A stretch of DNA of 64,000 bases from Lysobacter sp. cf310 (lineage in GTDB: Bacteria > Pseudomonadota > Gammaproteobacteria > Xanthomonadales > Xanthomonadaceae), in contig NZ_FOSS01000002.1 of the NCBI RefSeq assembly GCF_900114355.1, positions 201,491 to 265,490 of the forward strand, in the 5' to 3' direction. A program made the position numbers and the translations under genes. Below are positions 9,477-16,965 of this stretch, piece by piece. Position 1 is the stretch's first letter. Each line of letters begins with the position of its first letter. Under the pieces are notes generated by a model. It did no database searches and was not told the origin of the DNA. It saw nothing but the letters and a program-made list of their open reading frames with translations.

Positions 9477-10007
9477 ATGAGCACCCCTTACGTCGGAGAA
9501 ATCCGCATGTTCGGCTTCGGGCGCACCCCGAACGGTTGGTTCAACTGCGACGGTTCGTTGAAGTCCATCGCCGAATACGAAGTGCTGTACACCCTGATCG
9601 GCACCACCTATGGCGGCGACGGCCAGAGCACCTTCGCCGTGCCCGATTTGCGCGGCCGCGTGCCGCTGCACCAGGGCACCGGCCCGGGCCTGAGCACCCG
9701 CGTGATCGGCGAGATGAGCGGCACCGAGAGCGTCACCCTGATCCAGACCCAGCTGCCGCAGCACAACCACCCGCTGATGGCGACCACCGCCGCGGCCACC
9801 ACCGGCACCGTCGGCGCCACCGTGCTACCCGCCGCGGTGGCGGGCGACACCATGTACGTCACCGACATCGCCGGTGCCACCCCCGCCGTCATGTCTCCCC
9901 TCGCGACCACGGCGATCGGCGGCAACCAGCCGCACGACAACCTGATGCCGACCCTCACGGTGCAGTACTGCATCGCCTGGGCGGGCGTCTTCCCGTCGCA
10001 GAGCTGA
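9477..10007 (+). CDS. Phage tail-collar domain protein, MdpB-like (copy 2)
   Basis: A 176-residue paralogue of the preceding gene, 30 bases downstream with its own caggag ribosome site. The N-terminus (YVGEIRMFGFGRTPNGWFNCDGSL) and the TYGGDGQSTFAVPDLRGRVPLHQG core are standard tail-collar sequence. The end is GNQPHDNLMPTLTVQYCIAWAGVFPS. It is diverged from copies 1 and 3 (residues in the core and variable loop differ widely), so the three are old paralogues and not a recent amplification. The central Ala/Thr-rich loop (MATTAAATTGTVGATV) differs in each copy and is the likely ligand- or partner-facing part. It is probably co-transcribed with both neighbours. Confidence 0.9.
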   Translation: MSTPYVGEIRMFGFGRTPNGWFNCDGSLKSIAEYEVLYTLIGTTYGGDGQSTFAVPDLRGRVPLHQGTGPGLSTRVIGEMSGTESVTLIQTQLPQHNHPLMATTAAATTGTVGATVLPAAVAGDTMYVTDIAGATPAVMSPLATTAIGGNQPHDNLMPTLTVQYCIAWAGVFPSQS

Positions 10008-10042
10008 GCGGCCGTCGCGCATACAGAATCGAGGACTACGAC

Positions 10043-10576
10043 ATGACCGAACCTTTCATCGGCGAAATCCAGCTGTTCGGATTCAACTTCGCCCCGCGCG
10101 GCTGGGCCTCCTGCAACGGCGCCACCCTGGCCATCCAGCAGAACACCGCACTGTTCTCGCTGCTGGGCACCCAGTACGGCGGCAACGGCCAGACCACGTT
10201 CCAGCTGCCCAACTTCGTCAACCGCGCCGGCTGCAACCAGGGCCAGGGCGGCGGCCTCACCCCGCGCACCACGGGCGAGGTGTTCGGCTCCAACAGCGTG
10301 ACCCTGACCCAGTCCACGATGCCTTCGCATAGCCATACGCTGACCCTGTACAACCAGCCGGATAGCAACAAGCGCACCAACACGCCGGCAGCCGGCAACT
10401 ACCTGGGCGTGCCGACGGCCAGCAATCCGTTCGTCACCAACCCCACCGCCAACGCGCAGTTCGCCCCCAATATGTGCGGTCCCACCGGCGGCGGCCAGCC
10501 GCACGAGAACCGTCAGCCCTACCTCGCGTCGAACTTCTGCATCGCGTTGCAGGGCATTTTCCCCAGCTTCGGCTGA
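10043..10576 (+). CDS. Phage tail-collar domain protein, MdpB-like (copy 3)
   Basis: A 177-residue third paralogue. It begins FIGEIQLFGFNFAPRGWASCNGATLAIQQ, contains LLGTQYGGNGQTTFQLPNFVNRAG, and ends with GGQPHENRQPYLASNFCIALQGIFPSFG. The start is ATG 10043 after gaggactacgac. The GNAT gene begins 4 bases after its stop, which suggests translational coupling and a shared job. The variable loop here is Asn/Thr-rich (YNQPDSNKRTNTPAAGNYLG). No secretion signal is visible, so if it is displayed it must use another route. Confidence 0.9.
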   Translation: MTEPFIGEIQLFGFNFAPRGWASCNGATLAIQQNTALFSLLGTQYGGNGQTTFQLPNFVNRAGCNQGQGGGLTPRTTGEVFGSNSVTLTQSTMPSHSHTLTLYNQPDSNKRTNTPAAGNYLGVPTASNPFVTNPTANAQFAPNMCGPTGGGQPHENRQPYLASNFCIALQGIFPSFG

Positions 10577-10580
10577 GGCC

Positions 10581-11144
10581 ATGCAGGCACCGTCGCAGCC
10601 GCTGCCGTTCCCGCGCAGCGACGATAGGCAGGGCCGCGACGGCCGCCTGGCGACACCCGCGCTCCTGAGCGAGCGCGGGTTCGCATTGCGCCCCGCGCGC
10701 GACGACGATCTGCCCTGGCTGCGCGCCCTGTACGCCAGCACCCGCGCCGAAGAGCTCGCCACGATCCCTTGGCCCGACGAGGCCAAGCGCGCCTTTCTCG
10801 ACAGCCAGTTCGCGCTGCAGCACCAGCACTATCTGCTGCACTACGCCGATGCCGACTTCCTCGCGATCGAACGCAACGGCGCTCCGGTCGGCCGCTATTA
10901 CCTGCAAAGGGGCGCGCCCTATCACCTGATCGTCGATATCAGCCTGCTGCCCGCCGCGCGCGGCCACGGCATCGCCAGCGCCTTGATCGAACACAGCCAG
11001 CGCGATGCCGCCGCGCTGGGCCGCGGCCTGCACCTGCACGTGGCCTCGGACAACATCGGCGCGCAGCGCTTGTATCGGCGCCTGGGTTTCGTCCAGATCG
11101 AAGACAGCGGCGCTCACCGGCGCCTGTGCTGGCCGGCGCCCTGA
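10581..11144 (+). CDS. GNAT family N-acetyltransferase linked to the tail-collar genes
   Basis: A 187-residue GNAT-fold acyltransferase that should transfer an acetyl group from acetyl-CoA. The pyrophosphate-binding motif A is visible as LLPAARGHGIASALI (R-G-x-G at about 127-130), followed by the motif B region NIGAQRLYRRLGF. Residues 1-32 are an unusual N-terminal extension before the domain start (FALRPARDDDLPWLRALYASTRAEELA). The gene starts 4 bases after the third tail-collar gene, so it is almost certainly in the same operon. The target is unknown. Its position suggests it may acetylate one of the tail-collar proteins or a surface molecule, but that is inference. Confidence 0.85.
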   Translation: MQAPSQPLPFPRSDDRQGRDGRLATPALLSERGFALRPARDDDLPWLRALYASTRAEELATIPWPDEAKRAFLDSQFALQHQHYLLHYADADFLAIERNGAPVGRYYLQRGAPYHLIVDISLLPAARGHGIASALIEHSQRDAAALGRGLHLHVASDNIGAQRLYRRLGFVQIEDSGAHRRLCWPAP

Positions 11145-11282
11145 CCCTCGCGATCCGCTCAGGATGGGCGGCGTAAGCCGCGACCGCGCACCGTGCCGCA
11201 CGATCGGCGCCCGCGCTCACGATGACTCAGATCAGGCTTGCGGGCATCCAACCGCCAAACGGACCCTGGGCCCGCTCCGCCC

Positions 11283-11579
11283 TCAGTTGAATATCGCCTG
11301 ATACAAAAAGCCTTCGCGCTCGCGCGCGATCGGCACCAGCATGATCCCGATTTCGCCCACGCTGTCGTGGCGCATCAGATAGGTCTGCTGCGGGAACAGG
11401 AACGAGGAGGTATTGCGGAACAGCAGCGAGAACGGCGCGCGCGCCGCCCCCGGCATGGCCTGGCGTGGGTCTAGCGCCCGCGCCTCGACCAGTACGAACG
11501 GCACTTCGCCGTCGTTCAAGGCCGCCGAGAAGGTCTCGTTCACGTAGCGGGCGAAATGATCCAGCGTCAGCAATTCCAT
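11283..11579 (-). CDS. DUF6916-like small protein
   Basis: A 98-residue protein starting MELLTLDHFARYVNETFSA and ending in the pattern GEIGIMLVPIAREREGFLYQAIFN, which I recognise from small DUF6916-type proteins that often sit near tail-collar genes. No catalytic motif, signal peptide or membrane segment is seen. The fold is likely all-beta. It converges with the tail-collar/GNAT operon, with about 138 bases between. A gggg ribosome site sits 7-10 bases upstream of ATG 11579. The family assignment is from memory of the sequence pattern and was not searched. Confidence 0.7.
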   Translation of the reverse strand: MELLTLDHFARYVNETFSAALNDGEVPFVLVEARALDPRQAMPGAARAPFSLLFRNTSSFLFPQQTYLMRHDSVGEIGIMLVPIAREREGFLYQAIFN

Positions 11580-11654
11580 GCGGGTTCCCCTAAAACCTGG
11601 GAACCATGGTCGCCGCGCCGCACGCGCGATGCAAGCGCGCGCGGCGCGCCAGGC

Positions 11655-12164
11655 TCAGTACTGGCCCATGTAATCGCGCTTGCCGACCTCGACGCCGTTG
11701 TGGCGCAGGATCGCGTAGGCGGCCACCACATGGAACTGGAACTGCGGCAGGCCGTAGTGCAGCAGATAGCCGTGGCCGACGAAGCGACGCTCCTTGGGCG
11801 TGCCCGGGCGCAGCACCACCTCGCGCTCGTGGGCGCCGTCGAACAGCACCGGCTCCAGGCTGTCGATGAAGGCGGTGGTCTTGGCGACCAGCGCCTGCAA
11901 CTGCTCCAGGGTGCGCTCGGAGTCGTCGTACACCGGCACTTCCGCATCGGCCAGACGCGCGCTCACGCCCTTGGCGAAGTCGCAGGCGATCTGAACCTGG
12001 CGCAGCAGCGGAAACATGTCCGGGTACAGGCGCGACTGCAGCAGCACCTCCGGATCGATTTTCTTCTCGGTCGCATAGGCCTGGGCCTTGTCCAGCAGCG
12101 CGCTGAGGCTGCCGAGGAACTGCTTGAACACGGGAACGGAGGCGGCGTGCATGGAAACGGTCAT
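11655..12164 (-). CDS. DUF1993 family protein
   Basis: A 169-residue cytosolic protein with the DUF1993 layout: an N-terminal helical part (VPVFKQFLGSLSALLDKAQAYATEKKIDPEVLLQSRLYPDMFPLLRQVQIACDFAKGVSARL), then a C-terminal helix ending YAILRHNGVEVGKRDYMGQ. The fold resembles DinB-like four-helix bundles; the biochemical role is unknown. The open frame runs to 12287, but the conserved part begins at MTVSMHAASVPVFKQ, so I choose ATG 12164. It may share a transcript with the DUF6916-like gene 75 bases downstream. Confidence 0.85.
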   Translation of the reverse strand: MTVSMHAASVPVFKQFLGSLSALLDKAQAYATEKKIDPEVLLQSRLYPDMFPLLRQVQIACDFAKGVSARLADAEVPVYDDSERTLEQLQALVAKTTAFIDSLEPVLFDGAHEREVVLRPGTPKERRFVGHGYLLHYGLPQFQFHVVAAYAILRHNGVEVGKRDYMGQY

Positions 12165-12322
12165 GGCGGGACTCGTGGGGTGAATCCGCCATGGTACGAC
12201 GGCGCCGGCGTCCGACCACGCCCGCAAGGATGGATCGATGCGTCCTGCGGGCGGTGGCGTATGGGATGCGCGCTGGGGCGAGCGCATCGAAGCGTGGGCG
12301 GATCGTCTACGCAGCGGCTGTG

Positions 12323-12363
12323 AAGCAAATCCCTCTCAATCCCCCTTTTCCGAAGGGGGAAGT
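12323..12363 (-). repeat. Solo copy of the short palindromic intergenic repeat
   Basis: The core aagcaaatcc...caatcccccttttccgaaggggg matches the pattern of the units at 1-610 (aagcaaatcc, then two Y-rich arms with CCTTTT). The palindrome is ccccctt (12341-12347) / aaggggg (12353-12359). It lies directly after the soxR stop and could act as its terminator. Confidence 0.7.
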
Positions 12364-12369
12364 TGCCCG

Positions 12370-12819
12370 TTACTCCCCCGCATGCTCCCAGCGCTGCGCG
12401 CCCTGCCCGTCCTCGGCCAGTACGTCGCCCGGGTTGGCCAGGCGGCAGCGGTCGATCGACAGGCAGCCGCAGCCGATGCAGTCGTCCAGGGTGTCGCGCA
12501 TCTGGCTCAGTCTCTGGATGCGCTCATCCAGTTCCTCGCGCCAGGTCGCCGACAATCGCTCCCAGTCCTTGCGCGTGGGCGTGCGTCCGTCGGGCAGGGT
12601 CGAGAACGCCGCCAGGATCGTCGCCAGCGGCATGCCCACGCGCTGGGCGACCCGGATGATCGCGATCCGGCGCAGCATGTCGCGCCCGTAGCGGCGCTGG
12701 TTGCCGGCGGTGCGTTGGCTGTGGATCAAGCCTTTGGCCTCGTAGAAGTGCAGCGTCGACACCGCCACCCCGCTACGCTGCGCCATCTGCCCCACGCTCA
12801 GTTCGGTAGTCGCGCCCAA
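12370..12819 (-). CDS. soxR: Redox-sensitive MerR-family activator SoxR
   Basis: A 149-residue regulator. Residues 6-40 form the MerR winged helix ([26 protein letters not shown]). A dimerisation helix follows, then the [2Fe-2S] ligands [12 protein letters not shown] (C114, C117, C119, C125), the exact CX2CXCX5C spacing of SoxR. Oxidation of the cluster by redox-cycling compounds switches on target promoters. The chosen start is TTG 12819, needed to keep the first helix; an ATG ten codons further in would cut it. The gene is divergent from the oxidoreductase-MFS operon, with the operator between them. It is the regulator of that operon by analogy with other non-enteric SoxR systems. Confidence 0.93.
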   Translation of the reverse strand: MGATTELSVGQMAQRSGVAVSTLHFYEAKGLIHSQRTAGNQRRYGRDMLRRIAIIRVAQRVGMPLATILAAFSTLPDGRTPTRKDWERLSATWREELDERIQRLSQMRDTLDDCIGCGCLSIDRCRLANPGDVLAEDGQGAQRWEHAGE

Positions 12820-12823
12820 CCGC

Positions 12824-12854
12824 TTGACCTGAAGTTAAGTTGAGGTCCTATCCT
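12824..12854 (+). promoter_or_regulatory. SoxR-controlled promoter with SoxR box
   Basis: The -35 TTGACC (12824-12829) and -10 TATCCT (12849-12854) are separated by 19 bases, the over-long spacer that MerR-family activators correct by DNA distortion. The spacer holds the operator ACCTGAAGTTAAGTTGAGGT (12827-12846), a near-perfect palindrome close to the known SoxR box. It drives the oxidoreductase-MFS operon 28 bases downstream. Confidence 0.92.
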
Positions 12855-12882
12855 GCGCGTCCCCACTCTTTCCGGTCAAGCC

Positions 12883-13932
12883 ATGGACAACCGCAACGCG
12901 CGCGAGGACGACCTCGACCGCTCCAGTGCCCGCCTCGATCGCGACGCCGACCTCGGCGGCGACGACCGCGGCGACGACGGCCTGATGCAGGCCGTGCACT
13001 TCGATCGCTACGGCAGCCCCGACGTGCTCTACCCCACCGTGCTGCCGCTGCCCGAAGCCGCACGCGGCGAACTGCGCGTGCGCGTGCGCGCGGCCGGCGT
13101 GCAGCCGGCCGACATCGCGCGCCGCAACGGCGAATTCGCGCGCCGCGGCATCGATGCCGACGCCGCCTTCCCGCAGCGCCTGGGCTACGAATTCGCCGGC
13201 GTGGTCGACCAGATCGGCGACGGCGTGCGCGGCTATTACCACGGCCAGGAAGTGCTGGGCTGGTGCGACGGCGGCGCCTACGCCGAAGTCCTGGCCGTGC
13301 CGGCCGCCCAGGTCGTGGCCAAGCCGCCGATGATGTCCTGGGCGGTCGCCGGCGCGCTCTCGGCCTCGGGCCAGACCGCCCAGGTCGCCCTGCGCGCGCT
13401 CAACGTCGGCCGCGGCGACACCCTGCTGGTGCACGGCGCGGCCGGCGGCGTGGGCTCGATCGCGGTGCAGCTCGCGCGCCTGGCCGGCGCGCGCGTGATC
13501 GGCAGCGCCAGCCGCGAGAACCACGCCTACCTGCGCACCCTCGGCGTCGAACCCGTGCTGTACGGCGAAGGCCTGGTCGCCCGCGTGCACGAGCTGGCGC
13601 CGCAAGGTGTGAGCGTGGCCCTGGATGCGGCCGGGCGCGGCGCGATCGCCGCCTCGCTGGCGCTGGGCGCCGCGCGCGAACGCATCGGCACCCTGGTCGA
13701 CGCCGACGGCGCGCGCGAACACGGCGTGCTGCGCCTGCGCGGCGAATGCGACCGCGACCGCCTGCGCCAGCTGGTCGAGCTGTACGAACACGGCCGCCTG
13801 CACGTGCACGTGCGCGAGATCTACCCGCTCGCGCACGCCGCGGTCGCGCACCGCGACGTCGAGACCGGCCACGGCCGCGGCAAGGTGGTGCTGATGGTCT
13901 ATCAGACCGGCGACAGCGGCTTCGGCCCATGA
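12883..13932 (+). CDS. NADPH:quinone oxidoreductase-type zinc-independent MDR enzyme, SoxR target
   Basis: A 349-residue medium-chain dehydrogenase/reductase of the quinone oxidoreductase branch. After an acidic, charged N-terminal extension of 34 residues the core begins MQAVHFDRYGSPDVLYP. The GroES-like half has LGYEFAGVV, and the Rossmann half has LLVHGAAGGVGSIAVQLARLAGARVIG (about 184-210) for NADPH. Structural-zinc cysteines are absent. The expected role is reduction of quinones or other electrophiles during redox stress. ATG 12883 follows the SoxR promoter directly. An alternative start is ATG 12985 at the core, but no ribosome site favours it. Its stop overlaps the MFS start (ATGA). 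Confidence 0.88.
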   Translation: MDNRNAREDDLDRSSARLDRDADLGGDDRGDDGLMQAVHFDRYGSPDVLYPTVLPLPEAARGELRVRVRAAGVQPADIARRNGEFARRGIDADAAFPQRLGYEFAGVVDQIGDGVRGYYHGQEVLGWCDGGAYAEVLAVPAAQVVAKPPMMSWAVAGALSASGQTAQVALRALNVGRGDTLLVHGAAGGVGSIAVQLARLAGARVIGSASRENHAYLRTLGVEPVLYGEGLVARVHELAPQGVSVALDAAGRGAIAASLALGAARERIGTLVDADGAREHGVLRLRGECDRDRLRQLVELYEHGRLHVHVREIYPLAHAAVAHRDVETGHGRGKVVLMVYQTGDSGFGP

Positions 13933-15332
13933 GCGACGCCGACACCGCGGCCGACGCTCTCGCGCCCTTGCGCGCGCACGACGCCGACGGCGCCGCGAGC
14001 GGCCTGTTCGATCGCCGCTACCGCGCGCTCACCGTCGGCGCCATCGCCCTGGTCGCGCTTGCCGCCTTCGAGGCGCTGGCGGTCGCGACCGCGATGCCGA
14101 CCGTGGCCGAAGCGCTGAACGGTCTGCCGCTGTATGCGCTGGCCTTCGGCGGCGCGCTGGCGGCCAGCGTGGTCGGCATGGTCGCGGCAGGACGCTGGGC
14201 GGATACGCGCGGCCCGGCCGCGCCGCTGCGTCAGGGCATCGTCTGGTTCGCGATCGGCCTGTTGCTGGCGGGCCTGGCGCCGTCGATGGCGTGGCTGCTG
14301 CTGGGCCGCGTCGTCCAGGGTTTCGGCGGCGGACTGATGTCGGTCGCGCTCTACGTGGTGGTCGGCCGCAAGTATCCGCAAGCGCTGCGCCCGCGCATCT
14401 TCGCCGCGTTCGCCGCGGCCTGGGTGGTGCCGGCGGTGATCGGACCGGCGATCAGCGGCGCCATCGTCGAACACTGGGGCTGGCGCTGGGTGTTTCTGTC
14501 GGTGCCGTTGATCGCGCTGGCCGCGGCGGCGCTGGTGCTGCCCGCGGTGCGCGATCTGGGCGCGCCCGAACACGCCGACGCCTGCGACGACGCCACGCCC
14601 GCGCGCATGCCTTGGGCGATCGGCGCCGCCGCCAGCGCGCTGCTGCTGCATATCGCCGGCCAGCAGCGCGGCGCGCTCGCGGCGGTCCTGCTCGCCTTGG
14701 CCGCGCTCGGCCTGGTGGTGTGCGCGCTGCGCCTGCTGCCGACCGGCACCTTGCGCGCCGCGCGCGGCCTGCCGACCGTGATCGCACTGCGCGGCATCGC
14801 CTCGTCGGCGTTCTTCGGCACCGAGGTGTTCCTGCCGCTGCTGCTTTCGCACGAGCGTGGCTGGTCGCCGACCGCGGCGGGGCTCGCGCTTACCGTCGGC
14901 GCGGTCGGTTGGTCGACGGGTTCCTGGTACCGCGGACGTCCGGTGCAGCGCTACGCCCCGGCGCGGCTGCTGCAGATCGGCATGAGCCTGATCGCGATCG
15001 GCATCGCGGCCATCGTCGCGATACTGGTGCCGACGGTGCCCACCGCCGTCGGCGTGTCGGGCTGGGTGCTGGCCGGCCTGGGCATGGGCGTGACCTTCCC
15101 CAGCCTGTCGGTGCTGACCCTGGAGCTGTCGCCACCGGCGCAGCAAGGGCTCAACTCCTCGGCACTGCAGCTGTGCGACGCGCTGTTCACCGCCAGCGTG
15201 CTGGCGATCGGCGGATCGCTGTTCGCGGCCTTGTTGCCGCACGGCCACGCCGGGGCTTACCTGGCTGGGTTCGCGATTTCGCTGGCGCTGGCCGTGCTCG
15301 GCGCGCTGCTGGCGCGGCGCGTGCAGCCGTAG
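13929..15332 (+). CDS. MFS efflux transporter, SoxR-operon partner
   Basis: A 467-residue major facilitator protein with at least twelve hydrophobic segments. The MFS loop motif lies between TM2 and TM3 (GRWADTRGPAAPLRQG), with LGRVVQGFGGGLMS after it and GPAISGAIVEHWGWRWVF, the antiporter motif C-like stretch of the DHA2/drug efflux group. It probably exports redox-active compounds or antibiotics by proton antiport. The start ATG at 13929 overlaps the stop of the oxidoreductase in ATGA, so the two are translationally coupled under SoxR. Efflux pumps are a classic output of SoxR outside the enterics. Confidence 0.9.
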   Translation: MSDADTAADALAPLRAHDADGAASGLFDRRYRALTVGAIALVALAAFEALAVATAMPTVAEALNGLPLYALAFGGALAASVVGMVAAGRWADTRGPAAPLRQGIVWFAIGLLLAGLAPSMAWLLLGRVVQGFGGGLMSVALYVVVGRKYPQALRPRIFAAFAAAWVVPAVIGPAISGAIVEHWGWRWVFLSVPLIALAAAALVLPAVRDLGAPEHADACDDATPARMPWAIGAAASALLLHIAGQQRGALAAVLLALAALGLVVCALRLLPTGTLRAARGLPTVIALRGIASSAFFGTEVFLPLLLSHERGWSPTAAGLALTVGAVGWSTGSWYRGRPVQRYAPARLLQIGMSLIAIGIAAIVAILVPTVPTAVGVSGWVLAGLGMGVTFPSLSVLTLELSPPAQQGLNSSALQLCDALFTASVLAIGGSLFAALLPHGHAGAYLAGFAISLALAVLGALLARRVQP

Positions 15333-15344
15333 GCGGCTGCGACC

Positions 15345-15415
15345 ACCGCATCGGCTTCGTCGCGTTCGTGCGTGGAGTTGCGATGCGGTGCGCCTTTGGC
15401 TTACCGCATCCTACG
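15345..15415. repeat. Intergenic palindromic repeat, unit 1
   Basis: A 71-base unit from accgcatcggcttcgt to accgcatcctacg. The inner gatgcggt is complementary to both outer accgcatc arms, so it can fold. It is homologous to 15451-15521. Confidence 0.85.
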
Positions 15416-15430
15416 AGAACGCTGCGCATA

Positions 15431-15521
15431 AACCGTAGGATGCGGTGATAACCGCATCGGCTTCATTGCGTTCGCTCGTGGCGATGCGATGCGGCGCGCT
15501 TACGGCTTACCGCATCCTGCG
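15431..15521. repeat. Intergenic palindromic repeat, inverted half-arm and unit 2
   Basis: 15431-15448 (accgtaggatgcggtgat) carries the reverse complement of the end of unit 1. 15451-15521 is a second 71-base unit. Both lie between the MFS gene and the convergent glycosyltransferase gene, and are likely members of a dispersed genomic repeat family. Confidence 0.8.
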
Positions 15522-15532
15522 TAGCGATGGGT

Positions 15533-16744
15533 TCACGAACTGGCTTCCGCGGTCATCGGCGCGGCGACGGCGCGCGGGCGCGCGATCTGCTCGTACAAGG
15601 CGACCACCTGCTCCATCAGCCCGTCGGTGCTCCAGGCGCGCGCGTCCTGCGGCCCCGCGGCCGACAAGGCAGCACGCGTCTCGGGCGAGCGCAACACCTC
15701 GGCCACATGGCCCGCGAACGCGGCCTCGTCCTCGGCGCTGACCACCGCGCTGCGCACGTCGCGCAACACCGTGGCGGTGCCCATGACCGCGGTCGAGACG
15801 ATGGGCACACCCAGCGCCATGGCTTCGATCAACACCAGGCCCTGGGTTTCGGTGGGCGAGGCGAACACGAACACGTCGCCGGCGCGATAGGCGTCCAACA
15901 AGGTGGTGCGGCGGTCGAGATTGCCGAAGAAGCGCACGTGGTCCTGCAGCTTCAGTTCGACGCTCAGGCGCTTGAGGCGTTCGGCATCCGGGCCCTCGCC
16001 CGCGATCAGGAACAGCAGCTGCGGAAACTCGTCGATCAGCCGCTTCGTCACCCGCAGCAGGAACGCGATGTTCTTCTCGACCGCCAGCCGACTCACCGTT
16101 ACCAGGGTCGGCCGCTGCGGCGCGATCCCGTGCTCGGCGCGAAAGCGCGCGCCGTCGCCGCGCGCGAACTCGCTCAGGTCGATGCCGGTCGGCAGCACCG
16201 TCGACGGCGTGGTGATGCCGTAGCGGTTCAGCACGTCCACCATCTGCGCGGTCGGCACGATCAGATGATCCACGCCATGGCACAGCGAGCGCGATGCGCG
16301 CCGCGCGAACGCGCGCAGCAGCGGCGCCGGCAGCCACGGCAGGTAGTGGCCCACGTATTCCTCGAAATAGGTGTGATAGGTCTCCACCGTCGGCCGCCCG
16401 CTCCGACGCGCCAGGCGCACGCCCAGGCTGTGGGCGCGGAACGGCGTGTGGATGTGGATCACGTCCCAATCGCGTGCGGCCAGGGTCTCCAGCACCTCGC
16501 GCAGCGCGGACGCGCGGATCAGTCTGTCCTCGGGATCGAAGAAGATCACCCGCGACGGCAGCCGCAGGATCTCGAACTCGCCGTGGCCGTCGTGCTGTTC
16601 CTGGCCGCTGTCGGGGCCGTAGTCCGGCACCACCAGAGTCACCGCATGCCCCATGCGTGCCAGCGACTGGGCGAAGGTGCGGATCGACGTCGAGACGCCG
16701 TTGACCCGTGGGAAGTACACGTCGGACAGCATCAGGATGTTCAT
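15533..16744 (-). CDS. GT4-family glycosyltransferase
   Basis: A 403-residue GT-B glycosyltransferase. The N-terminal Rossmann domain begins MNILMLSDVYFPRVNGVSTSIRTFAQSL, typical of GT4 enzymes that use nucleotide-activated sugar. WDVIHIHTPFRAHSLGVRLAR and TYHTYFEEYVGHYLP follow. The C-terminal domain has TVSRLAVEKN, LLFLIAGEGPD and the donor-binding E-x7-E region SPTETQGLVLIEAMALG. The family includes diacylglycerol and mannosyl glycosyltransferases; the TYHTYFEEYVGHY stretch recalls glycolipid enzymes. The acceptor cannot be fixed from sequence. It is monocistronic, convergent with the MFS gene and divergent from the esterase. Confidence 0.9.
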   Translation of the reverse strand: MNILMLSDVYFPRVNGVSTSIRTFAQSLARMGHAVTLVVPDYGPDSGQEQHDGHGEFEILRLPSRVIFFDPEDRLIRASALREVLETLAARDWDVIHIHTPFRAHSLGVRLARRSGRPTVETYHTYFEEYVGHYLPWLPAPLLRAFARRASRSLCHGVDHLIVPTAQMVDVLNRYGITTPSTVLPTGIDLSEFARGDGARFRAEHGIAPQRPTLVTVSRLAVEKNIAFLLRVTKRLIDEFPQLLFLIAGEGPDAERLKRLSVELKLQDHVRFFGNLDRRTTLLDAYRAGDVFVFASPTETQGLVLIEAMALGVPIVSTAVMGTATVLRDVRSAVVSAEDEAAFAGHVAEVLRSPETRAALSAAGPQDARAWSTDGLMEQVVALYEQIARPRAVAAPMTAEASS

Positions 16745-16965
16745 GGCCGCCAGACTATGGCGGGGCGATGACGGATTTATGGCGGCCGCCTGAACCAGCT
16801 TCGGTGCCCCTGCCTCGCCTCATGCTGCAGCGCAGCTTGCCCCATCGGACGATGGTGAGCCGCGCACCGGCGTGGCCTACTCCGCCGGCATCGGGCGCAT
16901 CCGGGGGCCCCATGGCCGCCCGCTCCGCGTCATCCGCAGGATCCTCGTCCGTAGGAGTCGACCGC

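Noticed and set aside
8922-10576. Prophage or tailocin from the tail-collar genes
   Set aside because: Tail collar alone is not enough: no capsid, terminase, baseplate, tape-measure, integrase or attachment site in the window.
12840-13928. Frame extension before the MFS gene
   Set aside because: Arg-rich read-through of the oxidoreductase gene in another frame; the true start overlaps its stop in ATGA.
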